From the IMG/VR virus record IMGVR_UViG_3300027708_000348, positions 1 to 20,078 of that record: 20,078 nucleotides of DNA; one strand, 5' to 3'. Source of the stretch: a virus. The notes beneath the pieces are model-generated. The model saw only the letters and a list, made by a program, of their open reading frames with translations, had not been told where the DNA came from and ran no database searches. Of this stretch, positions 7,158 to 14,277 are shown in pieces. Within the stretch, counting starts at the first letter, position 1. Every line of letters starts with the position of its first letter. The position numbers were made by a program, and so were the translations under genes.

Positions 7158-8117
7158 ATGGCAATCCCAATAACTAGAGAAGGTTTGAAGCAATATTGCC
7201 TACGAGATTTAGGTGCGCCTGTACTAGAAATTAACGTAGACGATGATCAGCTAGAAGATCGTATTGATCAGTCGTTAGAATTCTGGCGTCTCTACCACTA
7301 TGATGGTATTGAGAAACTTTACATGAAGCAGCAGATTCGTGCTTCTGAGATTGTTATTCAACAATCAATTGCTCAAACTTTTAAATTAGAAGATATTGTT
7401 AGAGGTCAAATTTCTGGTGCCACCGCAAAAGTATCTAAAGAAAATCTTCGTTCATCAACAGGAACTTTACTTCTTGTAAGAAATATTACTGGTACGTTCC
7501 AAGCTGGTGAAACTATTATCGCTGACAGTGGTCAAACAGCAACTCTTGTATCTGCTACTAAACATGAGTACGATAACAAATATATTGAGATAGATGATTG
7601 GGTATATGGCATCACTCGTGTGTTACCTTTCTCTCAAGCATCTTCCTCAAAGAATCTATTTGATTTGCAGTATCAGTTGCGTTTAAACGACTTATATGAT
7701 TTATCATCAACATCAATCGTTTACTTTAAAACTGTAATGAGTCACTTGGCCATGCTCGACTTAGAGTTAAATGGTTATCCGCTATATCGTTTTAATCGTT
7801 TACAAAATCGTTTGTACTTAGATATCAATTGGGAAACTGACATTCCACTTGGAGACTTCATTGTTGTTGAAGCATATCGTGCGCTAAACCCAGCAGAGTT
7901 TACAAAAGTATGGAATGAGAACTGGTTGAAAAGATACGTAACTGCGCAATTTAAGCGTCAATGGGGAACCAATCTTAAGAAATTCTCTGGCATTCAACTT
8001 CCTGGTGGTGTAACACTTGATGGTGATAAACTTTACGATGAAGCCACCACAGAAATAAAAGATCTCGAAGACGAACTACAAAATAAATCTGCACCTCTTG
8101 AATTTTTTCTTGGGTAA
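7158..8117 (+). CDS. 13: Neck protein gp13 (head completion)
   Basis: The 319-residue product is close in length to T4 gp13 (309). ATG 7158 is preferred over the in-frame TTG at 7146 because GGAG (7148-7151) lies six bases before it and it avoids an 11-base overlap with the fibre gene. The N-terminus (MAIPITREGLKQYCLRDLGA, VDDDQLEDRIDQSLEFW) is typical of the marine T4-like gp13 family. The protein closes the filled head and helps form the neck with gp14. Residues about 81-134 carry an extra beta-rich segment (GQISGATAKV, GTFQAGETI, SGQTATLVSA). After it the family sequence resumes with YIEIDDWVYGITRVLPF and YDLSSTSIVYFKTVMSHLAMLDLEL. Gp14 follows after three bases, so co-translation is likely. 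Confidence 0.9.
   Translation: MAIPITREGLKQYCLRDLGAPVLEINVDDDQLEDRIDQSLEFWRLYHYDGIEKLYMKQQIRASEIVIQQSIAQTFKLEDIVRGQISGATAKVSKENLRSSTGTLLLVRNITGTFQAGETIIADSGQTATLVSATKHEYDNKYIEIDDWVYGITRVLPFSQASSSKNLFDLQYQLRLNDLYDLSSTSIVYFKTVMSHLAMLDLELNGYPLYRFNRLQNRLYLDINWETDIPLGDFIVVEAYRALNPAEFTKVWNENWLKRYVTAQFKRQWGTNLKKFSGIQLPGGVTLDGDKLYDEATTEIKDLEDELQNKSAPLEFFLG
7398..7559 (+). other. Inserted beta-rich module in gp13
   Basis: This stretch encodes two short similar units: GQISGATAKV followed by TLLLVRNITGTFQAGETI, then SGQTATLVSA. The alternation of SGATA-V and FQ-GE-I resembles small beta modules found in many phage structural proteins. It interrupts the otherwise alpha-helical, T4-like gp13 sequence. 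The boundaries are approximate. Confidence 0.5.
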
Positions 8118-8120
8118 TTA

Positions 8121-9050
8121 ATGCCAACCAATGTTTATTTTACGCAGGGAACTAAGAACGAACAGTACTTAGTTGAAGACCTGATCATAGAATCGTTAAA
8201 GATATTTGGTCAGGAGATGTTTTACATCCCAAGAACATTGGTTTCAAAAGATGAAATTCTTGGCGAAGATCGTCTATCAAAATTTACTTCATCATTCCCA
8301 ATTGAAATGTATTTTGAGAACGTAGATTCTTTTGCTGGTCAGGGTGCGTTTATTCAGAAATTTGGTTTAATGATGGAGCAATCTGCTACGCTGGTAGTTG
8401 CTCGTAGACGCTGGGAACAATTAGTTGGTCGTTATGGAGTTACTAATATTCCTACTCGTCCGAATGAAGGCGATCTACTTTATTTCCCGTTGACTAAAGG
8501 TTTGTTTGAAATCAAATTCGTACAACACCAAGATCCATTTTATCAGCTTGGTAAACTTTATGTTTACAAACTACAGATTGAACTCTTTCAATATGCTTCT
8601 GAAGCAATTGATACTGGTATTCCTTCTATTGATGCGTTTGAAACACTAAAAACATTCAATACAAATACAACTCGTACACCATATGGTGAGGTAACTTCTA
8701 TTACAGTTAGTAATCAGGGAGTTGGTTATACTTCTGTTCCAACAGTATCATTCACTGATGGTGGTGGTTCTGGTGCAGCTGCTACTGCTGTACGTGGAAC
8801 TGGAGCGAATATAGGTAAAATTATTCGTGTTGACATTACAGATCCAGGAATTGGTTATTCAACTGCACCAACTGTAGTATTTACTGGTGGAGGATTTAGT
8901 TCTACTGCAGTAGCGACTTCATCAATCTCAGCCAACGTAGATAAACCAGAATCATTCGGTGATAACAACAAGTTTAAAACAGAAGCACAGGATGTATTGT
9001 TTAGTGTAACAAATCCATTCGGTGAAGTAGATAAAGAGAATAATCCATAA
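8121..9050 (+). CDS. 14: Neck protein gp14 (head completion)
   Basis: The 309-residue product is longer than T4 gp14 (256). Residues 1-170 match the family pattern: VYFTQGTKNEQYLVEDLIIE, GQEMFYIPRTL, DRLSKF and the region IEMYFENVDSFAG. The C-terminus FGDNNKFKTEAQDVLF-SVTNPFGEV (279-302) also fits. The extra length is a Gly-rich insert at about 189-270 made of two repeats with GVGYTSVPTVSFTDGGGSGA and GIGYSTAPTVVFTGGG. This repeat type is also in the tail sheath gene downstream. Gp14 forms the neck ring with gp13 and couples head to tail. It overlaps gp15 by one base (TAATG), which suggests translational coupling. No strong ribosome site is seen before its own start, only three bases after gp13. 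Confidence 0.9.
   Translation: MPTNVYFTQGTKNEQYLVEDLIIESLKIFGQEMFYIPRTLVSKDEILGEDRLSKFTSSFPIEMYFENVDSFAGQGAFIQKFGLMMEQSATLVVARRRWEQLVGRYGVTNIPTRPNEGDLLYFPLTKGLFEIKFVQHQDPFYQLGKLYVYKLQIELFQYASEAIDTGIPSIDAFETLKTFNTNTTRTPYGEVTSITVSNQGVGYTSVPTVSFTDGGGSGAAATAVRGTGANIGKIIRVDITDPGIGYSTAPTVVFTGGGFSSTAVATSSISANVDKPESFGDNNKFKTEAQDVLFSVTNPFGEVDKENNP
8685..8930 (+). repeat. Gly-rich GxGY double repeat inserted in gp14
   Basis: Two units of about 40 residues share the pattern I-x-V-x-(N/D)-x-G-x-GY-x-x-x-PTV-x-F-x-GGG followed by Ala-rich sequence. The four units in gp18 at 11764-12243 follow the same pattern. The flanking sequence is normal gp14, so this is an insertion. Confidence 0.75.
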
Positions 9051-9796
9051 TGTTAAACAATAAAGTTTTCTATCATGGAATTATACGCAAATGTATCGTA
9101 GGATTTGGTACTCTATTCAGTGACATCTATATCGATCGTAAAGAAGGTGACTCTGTTACTGGAACTACTATTCAACGTCTTCAAATCCCACTTGCCTATG
9201 CACCTAAAGAAAAATGGATTGTTCGTCTAGACCAAGATCCAAATCTAGAGAATCACACTTACATATCACTACCACGTATGTCTTTTGAGATTACTGGTTA
9301 TACTTATGATGCAGCAAGAAAAACTGCTCGCATGCAAAGGATTACTTGCGGTGATACTAGCACTTCAATGTCATACATGTATGCTCCAGTGCCGTATAAC
9401 ATAGACATATCTTTATACATTCTCACTAAAACTCAAGAAGATGCTATGCAGATTGTTGAACAGATTCTTCCTACCTTTACTCCAGAATATACGTTATCAG
9501 TTAATGCTATTCCAGAGATGAATGTTACACAAGACATTCCAGTTATCTTAAATGGTATTACAGTTCAAGATGAGTATGATGGTGATTTTCAAACACGTCG
9601 TTTCGTTACACATACTTTGACATTTACGTTAAAGACAAACCTATATGGTAATGTTAATACTCAAGGTGTTATTGATCAGGTTACTGCTAATATTGGTCAG
9701 AACGAAAACTTTACTAACCCAAATAGAATTTATGCAGCAGAAGGTAATCCTATCACCGCAACTGTTGCGAATGAAAATTGGACGTTTAATTTATAA
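9050..9796 (+). CDS. 15: Tail completion and sheath stabiliser gp15
   Basis: The 248-residue product fits T4 gp15 (272). The N-terminus VFYHGIIRKCIVGFGTLFSD, the block RLQIPLAYAPKEKWIVRLDQ and the diagnostic RMSFEITGYTYDAARKTARM (about 83-102) are family hallmarks. The C-terminal half has VILNGITVQDEYDGDFQTRR and a TFTLKTNLYG strand. In T4, gp15 forms the hexameric ring that ends the tail and binds the neck. Its start overlaps the gp14 stop by one base, and its stop overlaps the gp17 start by one base. No gene lies between it and the large terminase, where T4 has gp16. Confidence 0.92.
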   Translation: MLNNKVFYHGIIRKCIVGFGTLFSDIYIDRKEGDSVTGTTIQRLQIPLAYAPKEKWIVRLDQDPNLENHTYISLPRMSFEITGYTYDAARKTARMQRITCGDTSTSMSYMYAPVPYNIDISLYILTKTQEDAMQIVEQILPTFTPEYTLSVNAIPEMNVTQDIPVILNGITVQDEYDGDFQTRRFVTHTLTFTLKTNLYGNVNTQGVIDQVTANIGQNENFTNPNRIYAAEGNPITATVANENWTFNL

Positions 9797-11376
9797 TGGC
9801 ACAAATTTATAATGCTAATGTAAACTTAAAAGCAGCTGGGGTAAAGGTTCAATTTACTCCAGAACAGGTTCAGGAATATCTAAAGTGTGCGGCTAGTCCA
9901 ATTTACTTTATTGAAACATATTGTAAAATTATTTCACTTGATCATGGTTTAATTGATTTTAAACTTTATCCATGTCAGGTCAATAAAGTAAATATAATTC
10001 ATAATAATCGTAAGGTTATTCTTATGGAAGGTCGTCAGCAGGGTAAGACGACTACATCGGCAGCTTATATTCTTTGGTATACTTTATTCCAAGAATCTAA
10101 AACTGTTGCAATCCTTGCAAACAAAGCAACTGCTGCTCGTGAGGTTCTACATCGTTATCAATTGATGTATGAGAATTTACCTCACTGGTTACAACAGGGT
10201 GTTATTACTTGGAATAAAGGTGACGTTGAATTAGAAAACAAGTCCCTTGTATTTACTGCAGCAACAACTGCTTCTGGTATTCGTGGTAAATCTGTTAACT
10301 TGCTTTATGTTGATGAGACTGCCATTATTCCAAACACAGTTGCTGAGCAATTCTTTACGTCAGTCTACCCAACTATTTCAGCTGGTGATACTACAAAGAT
10401 TCTATTAAGTTCTACACCTCTTGGTTATAATCACTTCTGGAAATTCTGGAATGATGCTGAGAATAAGAGAAATGATTTCGTTCCATTGTTTATTCCTTAT
10501 TGGGAAATTCCTGGACGTGATGAGAAATGGGCAGAAGCACAACGTCGTCAGCTTGGTGATTTAAAGTATAATCAAGAGGTACTATGTAAATTCCTTGGTT
10601 CTAGTTTAACTCTAATCAATGCTGATACTATCGCCAAGATGTCTTTGGCTCAAACAGTTTATAGTAAAGATGGTTTAGATATCTACGAAAAACCACAAAG
10701 AGGTCATACGTATGTTATCGTAGCTGATACTGCTAAAGGTGTTGGTGGTGACTACTCTGCCTTTACTATTATGGATATAACTGAAGTCCCGTATAAACTG
10801 ATCGGGAAATATAGAAGCAATATAATTAGTCCGCTTCTATATCCAAACTTCATTTATGAGGTAGGTAAACAATATAATTATGCATATGTTCTGGTAGAGA
10901 TAAATTCTTCCGAGCAGGTGCCTCATATTCTTTACCAAGAACTAGAATATGAAAACATACTTTTCGTAAATAGAACTACAGGGTCTCAAGTTGTTTCTGG
11001 TGGTTTCGGTGGAGGTAAAACTCAACTCGGAGTCAATACCGATAAGAAAGTTAAAAGAATCGGTTGTCATAACTTCAAATCCTTAGTGGAAGAAAATAAA
11101 TTAATAATACAAGACGCAGATACGATATCGGAAATTTCAACCTTCATCGAAACCAAAGGTACATATATGGCGGATGATGGTTATCATGATGACTTAGTGA
11201 TGAGTTTGGTTCTGTTTAGTTGGCTTACTACCAACCCTTATTTTAAAGACCTAAATAATATTAACTTGAGAGAAATAATGTATAAGAAACAGATGCAAGC
11301 GATCGAGGATGAACTTACGCCATTTGGGGTTTATGACGATGGGAACCATGAAGAAAAAGCACCCCTGAACTTTTAA
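9796..11376 (+). CDS. 17: Large terminase subunit gp17 (packaging ATPase/nuclease)
   Basis: This is the DNA-packaging motor and headful nuclease that acts at the portal. In order, the sequence shows Walker A GRQQGKTT (79-86), Walker B LLYVDE (169-174), coupling motif SSTP (205-208), and the RNase-H-like nuclease acidic residues D311 in VIVADTAKG, E368 in LVEIN and D465/D466 in YHDD. These correspond to T4 D401, E458 and D542. At 526 residues it is shorter than T4 gp17 (610). Most of the difference is before Walker A, which is at about 161-167 in T4, so the N-terminal extension is absent. The start is set by overlap with the gp15 stop (TAATG). All active-site residues appear intact. A partner small terminase is not adjacent. 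Confidence 0.96.
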   Translation: MAQIYNANVNLKAAGVKVQFTPEQVQEYLKCAASPIYFIETYCKIISLDHGLIDFKLYPCQVNKVNIIHNNRKVILMEGRQQGKTTTSAAYILWYTLFQESKTVAILANKATAAREVLHRYQLMYENLPHWLQQGVITWNKGDVELENKSLVFTAATTASGIRGKSVNLLYVDETAIIPNTVAEQFFTSVYPTISAGDTTKILLSSTPLGYNHFWKFWNDAENKRNDFVPLFIPYWEIPGRDEKWAEAQRRQLGDLKYNQEVLCKFLGSSLTLINADTIAKMSLAQTVYSKDGLDIYEKPQRGHTYVIVADTAKGVGGDYSAFTIMDITEVPYKLIGKYRSNIISPLLYPNFIYEVGKQYNYAYVLVEINSSEQVPHILYQELEYENILFVNRTTGSQVVSGGFGGGKTQLGVNTDKKVKRIGCHNFKSLVEENKLIIQDADTISEISTFIETKGTYMADDGYHDDLVMSLVLFSWLTTNPYFKDLNNINLREIMYKKQMQAIEDELTPFGVYDDGNHEEKAPLNF

Positions 11377-11395
11377 AATTAGAAATGTGGGTTTT

Positions 11396-11403
11396 CATAA
11401 ATA
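11396..11403 (+). promoter_or_regulatory. Late-promoter-like motif CATAAATA before the tail sheath
   Basis: It lies in the 93-base gap between gp17 and gp18, the longest in the window, and 66 bases before the gp18 ATG. It has the same octamer as at 1431 and 6701. The rest of the gap is AT-rich, with an A-run and a strong AAGGAG ribosome site just before 11470. No small gene was recognised in the gap. Confidence 0.55.
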
Positions 11404-11469
11404 AATTAGTGATGACCATGCCCATGATTGTCAAAAAAATAACATGTTAATGTAATAAGGAGAATTACA

Positions 11470-13632
11470 ATGCCTTTTCAACTAAGTCCTGGCGTTGCAG
11501 TCGTAGAAAAAGACTTTACCTCTATCGTTCCAGCAGTAGCTACCTCAACTGGTGGCTTTGCAGGTGCTTTTGTGTGGGGTCCAGTTCTAGATCCAGTAAC
11601 TATCAATTCTGAAAACAATCTAGTTTCAAGATTTGGTAAACCAAATGACGACAATGCAACTTCGTTTTTCACTGCAGCAAACTTCCTATCTTATGCAAAC
11701 GATCTTTTAGTCGTTCGTGCTGATACGGTTGATCATAGAAATGCTGTTTCAACTAAAACTGGTGGTATCACTGCAGTAACTGTGGCTGGTACTAACTCTG
11801 GTTATTCTTCAACTGCTGCTGCTCCTACTATTACTGTTGGTGCTCCACAAATTACTGGTGGAACTCAAGCAATTCTAACTGCAGTTCTTTCTGGTGGTGC
11901 AATTACTGCTGTTGCAGTTTCTAGTGGTGGTACTGGCTACTCTGGTACTCCAACTGTAGTTATCACTTCTTCTGGTGGTGGTTCTGGTGCTACATTTAGC
12001 GTAACTGTTGTTGCTAACGCAATCACTGCTGTTACAGTTCTAACTGGTGGTTCTGGTTACAAAGGTACTGTTACTGCTGCATTCTCTGGTGGTGGTGGTT
12101 CTGGTGCTTCTGCTGGTGCAGTTACTGTTGGCACTTCATCTATTAGCGTAACTCTTACTAATCCTGGTACTGGTTATACTTCTGCTCCAACTGCTACACT
12201 TAGCGGTACTGCTACTCTTACACCAGTAGTTACTGTTGGTGGTATTAAGATTAACAATGAAGCTGCATACACTACAACCTACATTAATGGTGCTGGTGTT
12301 GTTGGTGAATTTGCTGCTAAGTATCCAGGTGCTCTAGGTAACTCTATCGCTGTTCACATGGCTGATGCTGCAACTTATTCTACTTGGACTTACAAGACTG
12401 AATTTGATGCAATCCCAGGCACATCCAACTACGCAACTAATGCTGGTGGATCAAATGATGAAATGCACATAATTATTATTGATACACTTGGACAGTGGAC
12501 TGGTACTATCGGTTCTGTACTAGAAAAGTATGCTTTTGTTTCTAAAGGTTCTGATGTTAAGAAAGATGATGGAACAAACAACTATTACCGTGATGTAATA
12601 AACAATCGTTCTAAGTATGTATGGTGGATGGATCATCCAACTGTTGGTACTAACTGGGGCAATGCTGCTCTTGGTACTGCGTATCTTTCTTTAGGTACTC
12701 CATACGCATCTGCACTAACTGGTGGTCTTGATGATGTTATTCCAACTGATGGTCAGCTAATGACTGCTTGGGCAATCTTCTCTGACGATAGTCAGTATGA
12801 TGTTCGTCTATTGCCAGTTGGTAAAGCGTCTGCAACAGTTGCTTCTAGCGTAATTGCTATTGCTGAATCACGTGCTGATTGCGTTGTGTTTGTTTCTCCA
12901 CAGAGCACAAGCACTGGTGATTATATTGTTGCTTCTGGTAGCGATGCTACTAATGCAATCATTGCTTACCGTAATGCACTACCAAGTTCTTCATACGCTG
13001 TTATGGATTCTGGTTACAAATATCAATATGATCGTTACAATGACAGATACCGTTGGGTTCCATTGAACGGCGATATTGCTGGTCTATGCGCTCGTACTGA
13101 CTATCAACAAGACCCATGGTTCTCTCCAGGTGGTTTGAATCGTGGTCAGATTAAGAACGTAGTTAAGTTGGCAGTAAATCCATCTAAGACTGATCGTGAC
13201 AATCTTTACAAAGCTGGCGTTAACCCAGTTGTTACATTCCCAGGACAAGGTACTGTGATGTTCGGCGATAAGACTCTATTGGCTAAGCCAAGTGCGTTTG
13301 ATCGTATCAACGTGCGTCGTTTGTTTATCGTTCTTGAGAAATCTATCGCAACTGCTGCTAAATTCCAGTTGTTCGAATTCAACGACAGCTTTACTCGTGC
13401 ACAATTTAAGAATTTGGTTGAACCATTCTTACGTGATGTACAAGGTCGTCGTGGTATTACTGACTTCGTTGTTAAGTGCGATAATACAAATAACACTGGT
13501 GAGGTTATCGATAGTAACAACTTTGTTGCTGATATCTTCATTAAGCCAAATCGTTCTATCAACTTTATTACTCTCAATTTCGTCGCTGCTCGATCTTCTG
13601 TATCGTTCACTGAAATTGGCGGTGGTCAATAA
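11470..13632 (+). CDS. 18: Tail sheath protein gp18
   Basis: The 720-residue product is longer than T4 gp18 (659). The N-terminus LSPGVAVVEKDFTSIVPAVA, the VWGPVLDPVTINSE segment and FFTAANFLSYANDLLVVRA (67-85) are typical of contractile sheath proteins. So is the C-terminal half with WVPLNGDIAGLCARTD, PWFSPGGLNRG, DRINVRRLFIVLEKSI and the closing FNDSFTRAQF domain. Residues about 99-258 are an insert of four Gly-rich GxGY repeats that interrupts the N-terminal part. It probably forms a surface domain on the sheath. A strong AAGGAG ribosome site precedes ATG. Role: polymerises around the gp19 tube and contracts on infection. Confidence 0.95.
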   Translation: MPFQLSPGVAVVEKDFTSIVPAVATSTGGFAGAFVWGPVLDPVTINSENNLVSRFGKPNDDNATSFFTAANFLSYANDLLVVRADTVDHRNAVSTKTGGITAVTVAGTNSGYSSTAAAPTITVGAPQITGGTQAILTAVLSGGAITAVAVSSGGTGYSGTPTVVITSSGGGSGATFSVTVVANAITAVTVLTGGSGYKGTVTAAFSGGGGSGASAGAVTVGTSSISVTLTNPGTGYTSAPTATLSGTATLTPVVTVGGIKINNEAAYTTTYINGAGVVGEFAAKYPGALGNSIAVHMADAATYSTWTYKTEFDAIPGTSNYATNAGGSNDEMHIIIIDTLGQWTGTIGSVLEKYAFVSKGSDVKKDDGTNNYYRDVINNRSKYVWWMDHPTVGTNWGNAALGTAYLSLGTPYASALTGGLDDVIPTDGQLMTAWAIFSDDSQYDVRLLPVGKASATVASSVIAIAESRADCVVFVSPQSTSTGDYIVASGSDATNAIIAYRNALPSSSYAVMDSGYKYQYDRYNDRYRWVPLNGDIAGLCARTDYQQDPWFSPGGLNRGQIKNVVKLAVNPSKTDRDNLYKAGVNPVVTFPGQGTVMFGDKTLLAKPSAFDRINVRRLFIVLEKSIATAAKFQLFEFNDSFTRAQFKNLVEPFLRDVQGRRGITDFVVKCDNTNNTGEVIDSNNFVADIFIKPNRSINFITLNFVAARSSVSFTEIGGGQ
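11764..12243 (+). repeat. Four GxGY Gly-rich repeats inserted in the tail sheath
   Basis: Units start near residues 99, 143, 183 and 222 of gp18. Each has I-(T/S)-(A/V)-V-x-(V/L) followed by GYSS, GTGYSGTPTVVIT, GSGYKGTVTAAF or GTGYTSAPTATL, with GGG-SGA linkers. The DNA is dominated by GGT, ACT and GCT codons. The same unit type occurs twice in gp14. Confidence 0.8.
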
Positions 13633-13636
13633 TAGA

Positions 13637-13644
13637 GATAAATA
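13637..13644 (+). promoter_or_regulatory. Late-promoter-like motif GATAAATA before the tail tube
   Basis: It lies five bases after the gp18 stop and 20 bases before the gp19 ATG. It contains the ATAAATA core shared by six gaps in this window. A perfect AAGGAG ribosome site follows. It could allow extra tube protein relative to sheath. Confidence 0.45.
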
Positions 13645-13664
13645 AAGGATAAAGGAGATAACAA

Positions 13665-14258
13665 ATGGCAAATATTGCTGACTTTAAAGCGGTAATGCTT
13701 GGTGGCGGTGCACGTCCCAACCAATTCCGTGTTGAACTATCATTCCCATCATATGTTACTGGCGGTATCGTAGCTGGTCAGCAAGCACAGTTCTTGTGCA
13801 AAGCTGCTCAGTTACCTGCTTCTACTGTAGAGGACATTAATGTCCTTTACCGTGGTCGTCCAGTACACTTTGCTGGTGAGCGTACTTTCCAACCATGGAA
13901 CATTACAGTTTATACTGACACTTCTTTCAACATCAGAAATGCTGTTGAGCAGTGGCAAGCTGGTATTCAGAACTATGGTACAACTACTGGTCGTACTAAC
14001 CCACGTGACTATCAGGTAGATTTGAATGTTCATCAATTGGATCGTAATGGTGCATCTGTAAAGATTTACAAATTCACTGATGCGTACCCAACAAACATTG
14101 GCGCAATTGCTCTTGACTATGAGCAACAAAACCAAATTGAAACTTTTGACATTGAATTTACTTACAACTACTTCACTAGCAACTCTACTGAAGGAAATAG
14201 TTTCGGAGTTAATGTTTCTATTAATACACCTATTGGTTCGTTCCCAGCCCAAACTTAA
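13665..14258 (+). CDS. 19: Tail tube protein gp19
   Basis: This 197-residue protein is somewhat longer than T4 gp19 (163). The N-terminus MANIADFKAVMLGGGARPNQ with FRVELSFP, the CKAAQLPASTVEDINVLYRG loop (45-64), FAGERTFQPWNITVYTD, the IRNAVEQWQAGIQNY helix and the closing YPTNIGAIALDYEQQNQIET with FDIEFTYNYF are the signature of the T4-type tube fold. The tube hexamers form the DNA channel inside the sheath. It follows gp18 with a 32-base gap that holds its own late-promoter-like motif and an AAGGAG site. A short Ser/Asn-rich C-terminal tail (about 175-197) is additional to the conserved fold. Confidence 0.95.
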   Translation: MANIADFKAVMLGGGARPNQFRVELSFPSYVTGGIVAGQQAQFLCKAAQLPASTVEDINVLYRGRPVHFAGERTFQPWNITVYTDTSFNIRNAVEQWQAGIQNYGTTTGRTNPRDYQVDLNVHQLDRNGASVKIYKFTDAYPTNIGAIALDYEQQNQIETFDIEFTYNYFTSNSTEGNSFGVNVSINTPIGSFPAQT

Positions 14259-14277
14259 TTTTGGTTGAAATTTAATT

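Noticed and set aside
11377-11469. Possible small gene or RNA in the gp17-gp18 gap
   Set aside because: No frame with a start and a sensible length was seen. The content is explained by a late-promoter-like motif and the gp18 ribosome site.
13429-13671. Minus-strand frames within the end of gp18 (also 13206-13610)
   Set aside because: They lie fully inside a confident sheath gene, lack recognisable motifs and are best explained as shadows.
14249-14264. Possible hairpin CCAAA/TTTGG across the gp19 stop
   Set aside because: The stem is only five pairs in an AT-rich context, with no T-run after it.
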